64,000 nt of DNA from Vibrio comitans (GTDB lineage: Bacteria; Pseudomonadota; Gammaproteobacteria; Enterobacterales; Vibrionaceae): the NCBI GenBank assembly GCA_024346835.1, contig AP024866.1, positions 310,001 through 374,000 on the forward strand, in the 5' to 3' direction. A program made the position numbers and the translations under genes. Positions 1-11,115 of this stretch are shown one piece after another; within the stretch, counting starts at the first letter, position 1; every line of letters begins with the position of its first letter. The notes under the pieces are model-generated. The model did not search any database. It was not told the origin of the DNA and saw only the letters and a program-made list of their open reading frames with translations.

Positions 1-1
1 G

Positions 2-1690
2 AACGCTTTCAGCCTAGACTTTAGTACTAATTCGACTGCCCGAATTCGAATAGACTACGAAGAAGCAGGTGCAGTATCCTACATCATGAGTGATGAGATA
101 TGTATCAATATCGAAGGGCAAGATGAGCCTGAGTGTAGAACCTATGAAGGCGTCCACAACATACAATCACGCCCTTGGACCTATGCACTTTGTAGTCCGA
201 TAAGTGCTGATATGTCGGGAACGTCAGAACAAGGTTCTAAATTTAGCGTCTCTGGTATTCCATTCGCGCTAGATGCAGTGCCAATTAAGTTCATAAACGG
301 TGGAAGTACATCAGGTGAGATTGATGTATCAGAGATGTGTGGAAATCTGGCTCAATTGGAAACCAAGAATTTCTACTTAAATAGTGCCCCAAGTGTTTCG
401 ACGATTCTAGAAGCTGAATTGGATACTCCGCCTAGTGGTCGCCTAGGTGAGGATGGCCTTGAGGGGGTTCCTGAAAACGGTGTACCAAATGATACAAACT
501 CGAATGGTCCACTACAATTCAGTGCTTTACGCTGGTCTGAAGCAGGTAGCATACGAGTAAAAGCGAAGACACTAAATGATATAAATTATTTGTTTGAGCC
601 AATTCAGCCAGGCTATCGCACCGTGGGGCGTTTCGTGCCTCAGCAGTTAGTCATGTTAGACCCAAGCAACGGCGGTTGGACACAATGGCTGTATAGTTCG
701 GGGCATGATGGCTTTGCTTATATGAGTCAACCAATTACCCATAATTTTAAGTTACAGGCCATGTCTGCTTCAGGTTCTGAGACTCAAAACTATGGTTTGT
801 TTAATAACAGCTTGATCTCTTCAGTGGATTACGTAGCGCAAACCAAGAGTGAGTCTCCAGAGATAGATTTTGTAGCAGATTCTAGAATAAATGGCATCCA
901 GACTTGGGGAGGAGAGAGTTGGCCTAAATCTCTGGCTGATGATCCTTCGATATTGTCCATAAGTATTGATGACTTCACGTTGTGGAAAAAGACGACATCA
1001 TCCGGTAGTTCGGCATTAACAACGACTGCCGATGGCCCATTCGGTAAAGATAATAACGTAGACTTTGGCCTAGAGGTGAGTGATGTAGTGGATGATGTAG
1101 AAATATTGGGGTTAGATATTCCATCGCTAGTGTCAGACGACAATATAGGTAAACGCTTCTCCGTTCAGCCTGATTTTCGATACGGTCGAATGCACTTAGG
1201 TGATGTAGGTGGTAATACTGGAGATACGATTCGAGTACCTTTGAAAACAGAGTTCTGGGATAGCAAAAACTTTGTTCGCAATCGTGATGATAACCTAGGT
1301 AGTAAATATGATGCTGCTCAAGCCTATTGTTTGCAAACCATATGGTCTAATGATGCTGCGCAAAGAGATAGTATTGCAAGACTTGATTCATATGGGCAGA
1401 AAAGTGTAATCGAAGGAACCTCGTCAGCTCTGCAAGCCAATCATCAACCTAGAACTGCAAATGAAAGAACTCAGGTTCGTTTGTGGCTTCGTCAAGGAAT
1501 GTCATCCCCGCAGCGCGGTGAAAGCGATGTTGACTGTAGCAATGGTGTCTCATACACAGACCAACCATGGCTCCAATACAACTGGAGAGACAAAGGCGAC
1601 GAAGACCCATCAACCGTTGTCACCTTCGGTACCTTCCGAGGCAATGATCGAATCATATTCAAAGGCGAAAGGGCGCTAATGGGTAATTAA
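2..1690 (+). CDS. mshQ: MSHA biogenesis protein MshQ, C-terminal part (5' end outside window)
   Basis: The reading frame is open from base 2, so the gene begins left of the window and the internal ATG at 86 is not its start. The visible ~562 residues are the DUF6701-type C-terminal region of MshQ, a large surface-exposed component encoded at the end of the mannose-sensitive haemagglutinin type IV pilus operon. Supporting signs are the Asp/Ser-rich beta-strand composition, the frame start in an N-A-F-S-L-D-F-S-T-N type stretch, and the C-terminal tail with WLQYNWRDKGD and FGTFRGNDRIIF, which matches the end of MshQ proteins. Placement immediately before mreB is the usual Vibrio arrangement. 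Exact function of MshQ in pilus biogenesis is not well defined. Confidence 0.85.
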   Translation, partial: NAFSLDFSTNSTARIRIDYEEAGAVSYIMSDEICINIEGQDEPECRTYEGVHNIQSRPWTYALCSPISADMSGTSEQGSKFSVSGIPFALDAVPIKFINGGSTSGEIDVSEMCGNLAQLETKNFYLNSAPSVSTILEAELDTPPSGRLGEDGLEGVPENGVPNDTNSNGPLQFSALRWSEAGSIRVKAKTLNDINYLFEPIQPGYRTVGRFVPQQLVMLDPSNGGWTQWLYSSGHDGFAYMSQPITHNFKLQAMSASGSETQNYGLFNNSLISSVDYVAQTKSESPEIDFVADSRINGIQTWGGESWPKSLADDPSILSISIDDFTLWKKTTSSGSSALTTTADGPFGKDNNVDFGLEVSDVVDDVEILGLDIPSLVSDDNIGKRFSVQPDFRYGRMHLGDVGGNTGDTIRVPLKTEFWDSKNFVRNRDDNLGSKYDAAQAYCLQTIWSNDAAQRDSIARLDSYGQKSVIEGTSSALQANHQPRTANERTQVRLWLRQGMSSPQRGESDVDCSNGVSYTDQPWLQYNWRDKGDEDPSTVVTFGTFRGNDRIIFKGERALMGN

Positions 1691-1758
1691 AACTGGCAAT
1701 TTTGGCGCCTAAGTCAGAACAACGTCAGAAAAAGGCACTTTATATCAATCTTTGTAAT

Positions 1759-1789
1759 CCAATGCCTTGCTGAATAAGTGTGGCATTGG
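1759..1789. repeat. 8-bp inverted repeat between mshQ and mreB
   Basis: CCAATGCC at 1759-1766 and GGCATTGG at 1782-1789 form a perfect 8-bp inverted repeat with a 15-base loop. It lies 69 bases after the mshQ stop and 51 bases before the mreB start. There is no T-run after it, so it is not a standard intrinsic terminator; it could be an RNA hairpin or a protein-binding palindrome. Function unknown. Confidence 0.4.
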
Positions 1790-1825
1790 TACATTTAGTA
1801 CAATTTTGTCTTCCAAAGATTGTGA

Positions 1826-2884
<1,059 letters not shown>

Positions 2885-2932
2885 CTCTTTCATTGGATTT
2901 TCCCGATTAGCAATTAGAACGGGTAATAAAGA

Positions 2933-3829
2933 ATGAATCCAATCTTTGGCAGAGGTCCATCTCTGCAATTGAGACTCTTTTTTGCCGTATTACTATCAGC
3001 CAGCTTAATGTTGGCTGATAGTCGTTTAGATGCCTTCTCAAATGTACGCTACGTGTTGAATAGCACGGTAGCGCCAATTCAGTATCTCGCGGACTTACCG
3101 CGCAGTATGTTTGGCAACGTTTATGAGCGCTTCAGTAGCCGACAGCAATTGCTGGCTACCAATAAAGCGCTGCGTGAAGAACTTCTGAAAATGAAGAGCG
3201 ACCTTTCTTTGTTCGCTCAATATAAAGAAGAAAACCAAAGATTTAGAAAGCTACTTGGTTCAACGTTTGTGCGTGATGAAAAGAAGGTGGTTACCGAAGT
3301 AATGGCGGTAGACTCCTCGTCTTATCATCAGCAGGTTGTGATTGATAAGGGCCATATCGATGGGGTTTATCAGGGGCAGCCAGTAATCAATGAAAACGGT
3401 ATCGTAGGACAAGTGACCGAAGTAGGTGCTCACAATAGCCGAGTGTTACTACTAACCGATGCTAACTCTGCTATTCCTGTTCAAGTGATTCGTAATGACA
3501 TTCGAGTGATTGCAGCAGGCAGTGGTGATCAAACCAATATCCATCTCCAGCACATACCCAGTAACTTTGATATTCAAGAAGGCGACGTATTAGTGTCTTC
3601 TGGCTTAGGTGGCATTTACCCTGAGGGGTATCCTGTCGCTACGGTAAGCAAAGTGCAAATTGATAACCACCGAGAGTTCTCAACGATTACTGCAGCACCC
3701 GCGGTAGATTTTGGTCGTCTACGCTACTTGCTATTGGTATGGCCACAGCAAGATGAGCAAGAAATCACTCTAGAGCAAGAGCCAGTTCAGGCTGAGCAAC
3801 CAGTCATTGAGGTCGAAGATGGCGAATAG
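2933..3829 (+). CDS. mreC: Rod shape-determining protein MreC
   Basis: MreC is the bitopic elongasome scaffold linking cytoplasmic MreB to periplasmic PBP2. The 298 residues show an N-terminal membrane helix (about residues 11-30), a periplasmic coiled coil rich in K/E/L (about 60-105) and the beta-rich MreC core (about 115-275) with repeated GQPVINENGIVGQV-like strands. The C-terminal ~25 residues are acidic, glutamate-rich and probably disordered. The stop codon overlaps the start of mreD by 11 bases, consistent with translational coupling. Confidence 0.96.
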   Translation: MNPIFGRGPSLQLRLFFAVLLSASLMLADSRLDAFSNVRYVLNSTVAPIQYLADLPRSMFGNVYERFSSRQQLLATNKALREELLKMKSDLSLFAQYKEENQRFRKLLGSTFVRDEKKVVTEVMAVDSSSYHQQVVIDKGHIDGVYQGQPVINENGIVGQVTEVGAHNSRVLLLTDANSAIPVQVIRNDIRVIAAGSGDQTNIHLQHIPSNFDIQEGDVLVSSGLGGIYPEGYPVATVSKVQIDNHREFSTITAAPAVDFGRLRYLLLVWPQQDEQEITLEQEPVQAEQPVIEVEDGE

Positions 3830-4307
3830 TATCTTGAGTAGCAAACTCGTTATTTGGATGACATTTTTAATCGCCTTGGTTCTGCAAACTATCCCATGGC
3901 CGGGCACTATGGACGTATTCCGCCCATCTTGGTTAGTGCTCGTTACCTGTTATTGGGTGATGGCTGCACCACATAGAGTCAATGTTGGAACCGGTTTAAT
4001 TCTGGGACTGATTTGGGATCTATTGTTGGGCTCGACGCTTGGCGTTCGTGGCATGATGATGGCAATCATTACTTATCTAGTCGCGATTAATTTCCTAGTA
4101 CTTCGTAACATGGCGCTGTGGCAGCAAGCTTTGATTATGGCACTACTTACAATGTTGAGTGTCTTAATTGAGTTCTTTGGCGAATTTGTCATCCAAGATG
4201 TGGTATTTAATCCTGCGTCACTGTGGGTAGGTTTAATTAACGGTATTCTATGGCCATGGCTATTTTTATTGCTTCGCCGAGTGCGTCGCATTTGGAGAGT
4301 ACGATAA
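3819..4307 (+). CDS. mreD: Rod shape-determining protein MreD
   Basis: MreD is the small multispanning inner-membrane partner of MreC. The ATG at 3819 (MANSILSSK) gives 162 residues, the same length as E. coli MreD; an in-frame TTG at 3807 would add four residues but is less likely. Five to six hydrophobic helices are visible. Conserved MreD stretches include PWP near residue 27, APHRVNVGTG and LGSTLGVRG in the middle and NGILWPW near the C-terminus. It overlaps mreC by 11 bases and ends 3 bases before maf, so mreC-mreD-maf are tightly coupled. Confidence 0.95.
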   Translation: MANSILSSKLVIWMTFLIALVLQTIPWPGTMDVFRPSWLVLVTCYWVMAAPHRVNVGTGLILGLIWDLLLGSTLGVRGMMMAIITYLVAINFLVLRNMALWQQALIMALLTMLSVLIEFFGEFVIQDVVFNPASLWVGLINGILWPWLFLLLRRVRRIWRVR

Positions 4308-4310
4308 GCC

Positions 4311-4886
4311 ATGCATAAGTCTCTAATCCTCGCGTCTGCATCTCCAAGAAGGCGCGAACTTTTATCCCAGCTCGGCTATAAATTCACTATACTAATCAGT
4401 GATATAGAAGAAGTGCGTGCAGAGGGAGAAACCCCTGATCAGTATGTACAACGATTAGCTGAAAGTAAGGCAGAAACGGTTTTGCAACAGGCTCGCTCAG
4501 AGAGCAGTGCAAACCCTATTGTTATTGGTTCCGATACTATAGTGACACAAGGCGAGCGAGTATTCGAAAAACCAAGTTCGCTGCAAGAAAGCTTAGATAT
4601 GTTGGGTCAACTGTCTAATGCTAAGCACCAAGTAATGACGGCTGTATGTGTATGTGACGCCGAAAAATCAGAAACCATTATTTGTATTACAGACGTATGG
4701 TTTAAGCCCCTCAGCCGCCAAGAAATAGAAGATTATTGGCTGACAGGCGAACCGTGCGACAAAGCAGGAAGCTACGGAATTCAGGGGATAGGCGGTAAGT
4801 TTGTTACCCGTATTGAGGGCAGTTACCACGCAGTTGTAGGTCTACCTTTATTTGAAACCGAACAGCTCTTGCACCAATTTTTATAA
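4311..4886 (+). CDS. maf: Maf-family nucleoside triphosphate pyrophosphatase (dTTP/UTP type, YhdE-like)
   Basis: Maf/YhdE proteins hydrolyse dTTP, UTP and some modified nucleotides to the monophosphates, cleaning the nucleotide pool. The 191-residue protein has the family signature ASASPRRRELL at residues 8-18, the SDTIV motif with the catalytic aspartate near residue 80, and GSYGIQGIGG near residue 154. The position after mreD and before rng is the usual gammaproteobacterial order, which favours the YhdE branch over the YceF branch. Confidence 0.95.
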   Translation: MHKSLILASASPRRRELLSQLGYKFTILISDIEEVRAEGETPDQYVQRLAESKAETVLQQARSESSANPIVIGSDTIVTQGERVFEKPSSLQESLDMLGQLSNAKHQVMTAVCVCDAEKSETIICITDVWFKPLSRQEIEDYWLTGEPCDKAGSYGIQGIGGKFVTRIEGSYHAVVGLPLFETEQLLHQFL

Positions 4887-4902
4887 GATTTAGAGGTGCG
4901 CT

Positions 4903-6372
4903 ATGAGTGCAGAGTTATTGATCAATTCAACCCCGAGTGAGACGCGGGTTGCAATGATCGAAGGCGGTGTCCTTCAAGAAGTCCATATCGAAAGAGAAGC
5001 TAGACGAGGCATTGTAGGTAATATCTACAAGGGGCGTGTGAGTCGCGTTCTGCCGGGTATGCAAGCCGCTTTTGTTGATATCGGTCTGGATAAAGCTGCC
5101 TTTTTACACGCCTCAGATATTGTTCCTCATACCGAGTGTGTTGCTGAGAATGAAAAGCAGCAGTTTAAAGTTCGAGATATCTCTGAGCTAGTTCGCCAAG
5201 GGCAAGATATTGTGGTTCAAGTGGTTAAAGATCCGCTTGGGACTAAAGGCGCACGCCTAACAACTGATATCACTCTCCCGTCTCGCTACCTTGTATTCAT
5301 GCCTGGCGCTAGCCATGTTGGCGTGTCACAACGCATCGAGTCAGAGCAAGAGCGCAATCGTCTAAAGAAAATCGTTGCCCCTTACTGCAGTGAGTCGGGT
5401 GGTTTTATCATTCGTACTGCCGCCGAAGGTGCCGATGAGAAAGAGTTAGCACAAGACGCTGCTTTTCTTGAGCGCCTATGGGTTAAGGTTATGGAACGTC
5501 GCTCCAAGTACATTACTCGCTCGACGCTCTATGGTGAGCTAGGCCTTGCTCCTCGTATTTTGCGTGACTTCGTTGGTACAGAGCTGTCCTTAATTCAGGT
5601 TGATTCTCGCATGGTGTATGACTCTTTGCTTGAGTTCACGGAAGAGTTTGTACCTGAGTTGATGGATAAGTTGGCACTGTATGATGGTGATAAGCCTATC
5701 TTTGATTTGTACGATGCAGAGAGTGAAATTCAACGCTCGCTAGATCGCAAGGTCACATTAAAATCGGGTGGCTACCTCATCATTGACCAAACCGAAGCGA
5801 TGACGACGGTGGATATCAATACCGGTGCATTTGTAGGTCGACGCAATCTTGAAGAGACTATCTTCAATACTAACCTAGAAGCCACAGAGGCCATCGCTCG
5901 TCAGCTAAGACTGCGTAACCTTGGTGGTATTATCATTATCGATTTTATCGATATGGCTAGCGATGAACACCGTAAGCGCGTACTTGCATCACTGGAAACC
6001 GCACTGAGTAATGACCGAGTTAAAACCAACATTAATGGCTTCACTCAATTAGGCTTGGTTGAGATGACTCGTAAGCGCACAAGGGAAAGTATTGAACATG
6101 TATTGTGTTCTGACTGCCCTAGTTGTGAAGGCCGTGGTTCAGTAAAAACAGTTGAAACAGTTTGTTATGAAGTGCTTCGCGAAATCACTCGAGTAAACCG
6201 AGCGTACGATGCAGATAAGTTCTTAGTTTATGCTTCGATAGCGGTGGCAGACGCACTGCATGGTGATGAGTCTCACGCACTCGCTGAGCTAGAACTGTTT
6301 ATTGGTAAAGAAGTTAAAATCACCGCTGAACCGCTTTATGTTCAAGAGCAGTTCGACGTAGTTATGATGTAG
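4903..6372 (+). CDS. rng: Ribonuclease G
   Basis: RNase G is the 5'-end-sensing endoribonuclease that matures the 5' end of 16S rRNA and decays some mRNAs. At 489 residues it is as long as the E. coli enzyme and lacks the long C-terminal scaffold of RNase E. An S1 RNA-binding domain (about 35-128) contains KGRVSRVLPGMQAAFVDIG. The DNase-I-like catalytic core carries the Mg-binding aspartates in VDINTGAF (about residue 305) and IIDFIDM (about 348). CSDCPSCEGRG near residue 405 is the zinc-link. An AGAGGTG ribosome binding site precedes the ATG, and the gene follows maf by 16 bases. Confidence 0.97.
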   Translation: MSAELLINSTPSETRVAMIEGGVLQEVHIEREARRGIVGNIYKGRVSRVLPGMQAAFVDIGLDKAAFLHASDIVPHTECVAENEKQQFKVRDISELVRQGQDIVVQVVKDPLGTKGARLTTDITLPSRYLVFMPGASHVGVSQRIESEQERNRLKKIVAPYCSESGGFIIRTAAEGADEKELAQDAAFLERLWVKVMERRSKYITRSTLYGELGLAPRILRDFVGTELSLIQVDSRMVYDSLLEFTEEFVPELMDKLALYDGDKPIFDLYDAESEIQRSLDRKVTLKSGGYLIIDQTEAMTTVDINTGAFVGRRNLEETIFNTNLEATEAIARQLRLRNLGGIIIIDFIDMASDEHRKRVLASLETALSNDRVKTNINGFTQLGLVEMTRKRTRESIEHVLCSDCPSCEGRGSVKTVETVCYEVLREITRVNRAYDADKFLVYASIAVADALHGDESHALAELELFIGKEVKITAEPLYVQEQFDVVMM

Positions 6373-6384
6373 GATAGTGTTTCA

Positions 6385-9300
6385 TTGGCGTCATTCGCAG
6401 TTCGACTAGAGCGATTATTTTTATCGTTACTGGTCTTTATCTTTGTTTCGTTAGCGGTGCTAGTCACCGCTTTACGCGTTGCTTTACCTCGCCTAGATAA
6501 CTATCAAGACGATATTCAAAGTTGGTTCAACCAAGTCTCTGGACTGAACTTCACTATTGGTGAAGTTCATGGTTATTGGAAAAATACTCACCCATCTCTC
6601 TCTCTTTCAGGCCTAGAGGCCGACATACCTAAAGGCGTTAAAGCTTTCTCTGTTGGAGAGGTGCGCGCTGAATTTGACCTGATCGATTCATTGCTAAACC
6701 TTCAACCTAAAGTCAGTGAGTTGACTGTTGATGGTTTGCATATTGATATCAGCGACATCGACCTATTTAGTTCGAACCCTGAGCCATCTGATTCTTCTGA
6801 AAAGGGAGAGCAGCAATTACTCAAGAGTCTCGAAAACCTAGTACTGCGTCAGCTAAGTGAGTTTGCACTTACTAACTCAACCATAGTGTTTACTGACATT
6901 TCTGGTGATGTGCGTGAGGTAGAGATTGAAAAACTGAGTTGGCGTAATGATGACAACCGACACCGCGCTGATGGTGTAGTGAGCATCAAAGATGTTCAGC
7001 TTAATAGCGTAAGTGTTATTGCTGACTTTTATGATCATGATGGTTTATCTGATATCAGCGGTGATTTTTATCTGCAAGGTAATAACTTTGATGTTACCCC
7101 TTGGGTATCTCCTTATCTTGCTGATGGTGTAATTATTGATAAGGGCAGAGTTAGCCTTAACACTTGGATTTCTCTGCAGCATAACCAACCGGTTGATGCC
7201 TATCTTGAAATATCACCCTCAGAATTAGCATGGCGTGATAAGGATAATATCCCTAACGCCATCTCTATTGAGGGTGGTGTAGTAAAACTCGACCCTACAG
7301 AGAAAGGCTGGCAGTTAAACGCACAAGACTTAGCATTTAGTTCAAATGGTACCTCTTGGCCGGATTTGAATGTCGCATTTCAGTGGTCTCCAGAAAAATG
7401 GAGACTGAATGCAAACCAAATAAAGCTAGAAAGCATTACCCCTATCCTTGATCTACTGCCTGACATGGAGAAGAGCGAAGAGTGGGTGGATACTGTTCGC
7501 CTTGGCGGTACGGTTGAAGATATTCGTGTCTCAATGGGCAAGGGCATAGAGACGCTTCGTTATTCGGCTAAGGTAAAAGATGGTCGTATGAATTACTGGG
7601 AACTGATCCCAGGATTTCATACCTTAGAAGCGAAAATATTTGGTCGCTCAGATCTGGCCAAGGCAACCGTCACTATGCTTGATGACACGCTTCCTTATGG
7701 CGAGGTGTTCCAAGCTCCGCTTAAGATACGTCAAGCAGAGGTTGATATTGTCTGGCAGTCAGATGATAACGGCTGGAGTCTATGGTCAGATAAAGTCACC
7801 GCTGCTACTCCAGACCTACAAGTATTGGGTGCCTTCAAGCTCGATTTTCCAAAGGATGCTCCTGCATTTTTATCTTTCTATGCAGAAGCTGATTTGGCGA
7901 ATGCGGGACAAACTTGGCGTTACTTACCAACTCTTGCTTTAGGGCGAGGCCTTACCGATTACCTCTCTGCGGGTATTCAAGGCGGTCGAGTAAAAACAGC
8001 AAAACTGCTCTGGTATGGCGAGTTGTCTAGCTTCCCATACAACGACAATAGTGGCATTTTTCAAGCATGGGTGCCGCTACGCCAAACCAAATTTAGCTTT
8101 AGTACTGCATGGCCACCATTGACCGATATGCAGCTAGATTTGCTGTTCCAAAACGAGACCATGTTCCTGGACTCGAGAGATGCCAAGCTTCTCAATATTC
8201 AGGCTGATCGTATTTCAGGCCAGATCCCTCGCATGTATGGGAATGGGCATATCGAAATTTTTGCGGCAGCCAAAGCAGAAGGAAAGGACGTTCGAGATTA
8301 TATGAGTGCCTCTCCACTCGTTGGCTCTGTTGGTGCGGTGCTAACGACCGTTGATATCAAGGGACAGGTAGAATCCCAGTTCCAACTTAAGATTCCTTTT
8401 AATGAAAACCAGGAGTCTAGAGCTTGGGGATACGCCGATCTTAGTGAGAATGACATCAATATTACGGCGCCACCAATGCTACTGAAAAAGGCATCGGGTC
8501 GAATTGAATTTGATAATGACGTTGTCCGTTCATCGGGGATAAGCGCTAATTTGCTAGAACAACCGATTACTTTGGACTTCGTTGGGCAAAATGCAGAGTC
8601 GAGTTACGACACAAGGATTGACCTTATCGGTGATTGGCATGCTGAACCGCTTGTTCCTTATCTGGGTAAGACTTGGCTCGAGCCTATATCAGGACATGCT
8701 CCATGGAACATGGGGATCGATTTACAGATTAACGATGTTGGTTTTACCTATCAGATAGATGCCAAAGCCAATCTGACCTCGCTTGCGAGCACCTATCCTG
8801 CACCAATGAACAAAAAGATTGGAGATAACTGGCAGGCTCGAATGCAGGCTTCTGGCAATCAGGAGTCGATTTCAGCTAGGCTACAGCTTCCTACCGCTAA
8901 ATTTCAGACTGAGATTGATATCACTCAGGGAAGACCTGTTCTTGAAGCAACCAATACTGTGATTGGCTCGGGCAGTTTCCGAGTAAGCCCTATTGTGGGG
9001 CATCATGCTTCGCTACGCTTGCCAGAGTTTAATCTAGATGAATGGGTTGCTGCATTGGAGCGACCAAGTGTAGGACCTAAGCCTATCCTTAGTGAGCTTA
9101 ACGCTCCAGAATTTCCTGTCCCACAACGTATTCAAGTGCAGACCAATAGCATTAAAGTTGGTGGTTTGGATTGGAATGAGGTGGATTTTCTTGCTCGTAA
9201 GAGAGGCAATCAGTGGCTATACAACATAGACAGCTCGCAAGTAAAAGGTAAGGCTGAATATGACGGTTCTGATTTAGGGATTGATCTGTCACTTCTGCAG

Positions 9301-10266
9301 CTTTATTTCGCAGAACCAAAGAGTCTCGTTAAAGAGTCTGTCGCTAAAACTGAGGTCAAAGAGAGGAAGGATGACACTAAACCACTCATTACCGATTTTG
9401 ACCGAAAGTTCTTCGAGAAAATGCCTAACCTTGATCTAAAGATCGACGATTTTTGGATGCAGGGTTACAAGGTGGGTAAGGTTGATGTGGTGATGAACCA
9501 TGATGGCCAGCGCATCGTTTGGGATAAAGCCAATTTTACCAGTGGCACATCAAGTGTGTTAGCCAATGGTTGGTGGGAGCTGACCGATGATGATAGTACA
9601 ACGCATCTTGGTTTAAGTATGGAAGGCGAAGATAACTCTGAAATTATGGCGCGCTTTGGCATTGATTCAGGTATACAGAAGGCCTCGTTTAACCTGAACT
9701 CATCATTAGAGTGGAAAGGCTCTCCCTGGAATATGCAAGTCGACACCATTAACGGCACGCTCAAAGCAGAGCTTGGTCGTGGTGTTATCTCGGATGTCGG
9801 AGGCGCGGCCAAGCTTTTGGGTATGTTTAGCCTCGATTCTATTATTAGACGTATGCAGCTGGATTTCAGTGATGTATTTGACGATGGTTTAGCGTTCGAT
9901 TCTATCAAGGGTACAGGTAAGGTAGAAAATGGTATTTTTGTTACTAATGACCTGAAGATGGACTCTATTTCTGGGGATATGACTATCCGTGGTTTAGCCA
10001 ACTTGAACACTCAGATGGTGGATGCGGAAGTTACGTTTAAACCGGATGTTACGTCAGGTATACCTATGCTAACCGCTTTTGCTGTAGCACCTCAGACTGC
10101 TCTTTATGTATTGGCAATAAGTACGGTGGTAGCGCCAGTTATTGAGGTTATCACCCAAGTTACGTATGAGGTTAAAGGCCCAATGAACGCACCTCAAGTT
10201 AAAGAGAAGTCTCGTCGTAAAGCTGATTACGAGGTTCCAAAGCAGCTTCAATCACAGGGAAAATAA
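6385..10266 (+). CDS. yhdP: AsmA/TamB-like envelope protein YhdP
   Basis: YhdP is one of the AsmA-like bridge proteins implicated in moving phospholipids from the inner to the outer membrane. The protein is 1293 residues, within the usual ~1250-1300 range. It has one N-terminal membrane helix (about residues 11-33), then a very long repetitive beta-strand region (DUF3971 then AsmA_2-like) and a C-terminal helix containing MLTAFAVAPQTALYVLAIS. The start is a TTG at 6385 with an AGGA ribosome binding site ten bases upstream; an in-frame stop just upstream excludes an earlier start. Neighbouring genes are rng and the nitrilase gene, the latter after 3 bases. Confidence 0.93.
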   Translation: MASFAVRLERLFLSLLVFIFVSLAVLVTALRVALPRLDNYQDDIQSWFNQVSGLNFTIGEVHGYWKNTHPSLSLSGLEADIPKGVKAFSVGEVRAEFDLIDSLLNLQPKVSELTVDGLHIDISDIDLFSSNPEPSDSSEKGEQQLLKSLENLVLRQLSEFALTNSTIVFTDISGDVREVEIEKLSWRNDDNRHRADGVVSIKDVQLNSVSVIADFYDHDGLSDISGDFYLQGNNFDVTPWVSPYLADGVIIDKGRVSLNTWISLQHNQPVDAYLEISPSELAWRDKDNIPNAISIEGGVVKLDPTEKGWQLNAQDLAFSSNGTSWPDLNVAFQWSPEKWRLNANQIKLESITPILDLLPDMEKSEEWVDTVRLGGTVEDIRVSMGKGIETLRYSAKVKDGRMNYWELIPGFHTLEAKIFGRSDLAKATVTMLDDTLPYGEVFQAPLKIRQAEVDIVWQSDDNGWSLWSDKVTAATPDLQVLGAFKLDFPKDAPAFLSFYAEADLANAGQTWRYLPTLALGRGLTDYLSAGIQGGRVKTAKLLWYGELSSFPYNDNSGIFQAWVPLRQTKFSFSTAWPPLTDMQLDLLFQNETMFLDSRDAKLLNIQADRISGQIPRMYGNGHIEIFAAAKAEGKDVRDYMSASPLVGSVGAVLTTVDIKGQVESQFQLKIPFNENQESRAWGYADLSENDINITAPPMLLKKASGRIEFDNDVVRSSGISANLLEQPITLDFVGQNAESSYDTRIDLIGDWHAEPLVPYLGKTWLEPISGHAPWNMGIDLQINDVGFTYQIDAKANLTSLASTYPAPMNKKIGDNWQARMQASGNQESISARLQLPTAKFQTEIDITQGRPVLEATNTVIGSGSFRVSPIVGHHASLRLPEFNLDEWVAALERPSVGPKPILSELNAPEFPVPQRIQVQTNSIKVGGLDWNEVDFLARKRGNQWLYNIDSSQVKGKAEYDGSDLGIDLSLLQLYFAEPKSLVKESVAKTEVKERKDDTKPLITDFDRKFFEKMPNLDLKIDDFWMQGYKVGKVDVVMNHDGQRIVWDKANFTSGTSSVLANGWWELTDDDSTTHLGLSMEGEDNSEIMARFGIDSGIQKASFNLNSSLEWKGSPWNMQVDTINGTLKAELGRGVISDVGGAAKLLGMFSLDSIIRRMQLDFSDVFDDGLAFDSIKGTGKVENGIFVTNDLKMDSISGDMTIRGLANLNTQMVDAEVTFKPDVTSGIPMLTAFAVAPQTALYVLAISTVVAPVIEVITQVTYEVKGPMNAPQVKEKSRRKADYEVPKQLQSQGK

Positions 10267-10269
10267 CTC

Positions 10270-11112
10270 ATGATGGATAAACCAAGGATAGGTTTGATTC
10301 AGATGACATCAGGCAATGATGTTACTGAGAATTTGCAGTTCATTGAGCAGCAGTTGCGAGGGTTGACCAAACAAGGTTGTCAGCTGATTGTGACACCAGA
10401 GAACAGCTTGTTGTTTGATAATGCACAGGCATATCAAGGTATCGCGGAAGAGTTGAACTCTGGGTCAATTCAATCCAAATTGGCGCAATTAGCAAAAGAG
10501 CTGCAAACTTGGATTGTGATTGGTTCTTTTCCTATACGCAGCAATGCGACGCACCTTTATTCTGCGAGCTTAGTATTTGATGATAACGGAGAGTTAGTCG
10601 CACATTACAACAAGATGCACTTGTTTGATGTAGAGGTTGAAGATGAACATGGTAGCTATAGAGAGTCCGATTGTTTTTCTCATGGCATACAACCACAAGT
10701 CATCGACACGCCCGTAGGAAGGTTGGGGCTTTCGATCTGTTATGACCTAAGATTTCCGCATTTGTATAACCTTCTGCGAGAGCAGGGTGCCGAGATTATT
10801 CTCGTGCCTGCGGCTTTTACTGCGGTCACGGGAGAGGCGCATTGGGAAGTATTACTTCGCGCTAGAGCTATTGAAAACCAAGCTTGGGTAATTGGTGTTG
10901 GGCAGTGTGGCTACCACTCAGCCAACAGACAAACTTGGGGACACTCTATGGTAATTGACCCATGGGGAAAAATCGTCACACAGGGGGCTATGACCCCGTG
11001 CAATTTAGTAGCCGACATTGAATTACATCAAGTGGAGAAGGTTCGCAAGGCAATGCCTGTCGCTTCACATCAGAAAATTTCTAACCTCATCAATAATGAG
11101 GATAAAGAGTAG
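10270..11112 (+). CDS. Carbon-nitrogen hydrolase (nitrilase superfamily, Nit/deaminated glutathione amidase-like)
   Basis: This 280-residue protein belongs to the nitrilase superfamily, whose members hydrolyse amide C-N bonds. The Glu-Lys-Cys triad is visible: Glu in TPENSLL near residue 43, Lys in YNKMHLF near 115, and the nucleophile Cys in SICYDLRFP near 156. The sequence most resembles Nit1/YafV-like amidases that repair deaminated glutathione, but substrate cannot be read from sequence. Two adjacent ATGs (10270, 10273) are possible starts. It sits 3 bases after yhdP and 3 before tldD, so the three genes are probably co-transcribed. Confidence 0.9.
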   Translation: MMDKPRIGLIQMTSGNDVTENLQFIEQQLRGLTKQGCQLIVTPENSLLFDNAQAYQGIAEELNSGSIQSKLAQLAKELQTWIVIGSFPIRSNATHLYSASLVFDDNGELVAHYNKMHLFDVEVEDEHGSYRESDCFSHGIQPQVIDTPVGRLGLSICYDLRFPHLYNLLREQGAEIILVPAAFTAVTGEAHWEVLLRARAIENQAWVIGVGQCGYHSANRQTWGHSMVIDPWGKIVTQGAMTPCNLVADIELHQVEKVRKAMPVASHQKISNLINNEDKE

Positions 11113-11115
11113 ATT

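Noticed and set aside
9465..10010. 181-codon open frame antisense to yhdP
   Set aside because: It is wholly inside yhdP, without a plausible ribosome binding site or recognised domain.
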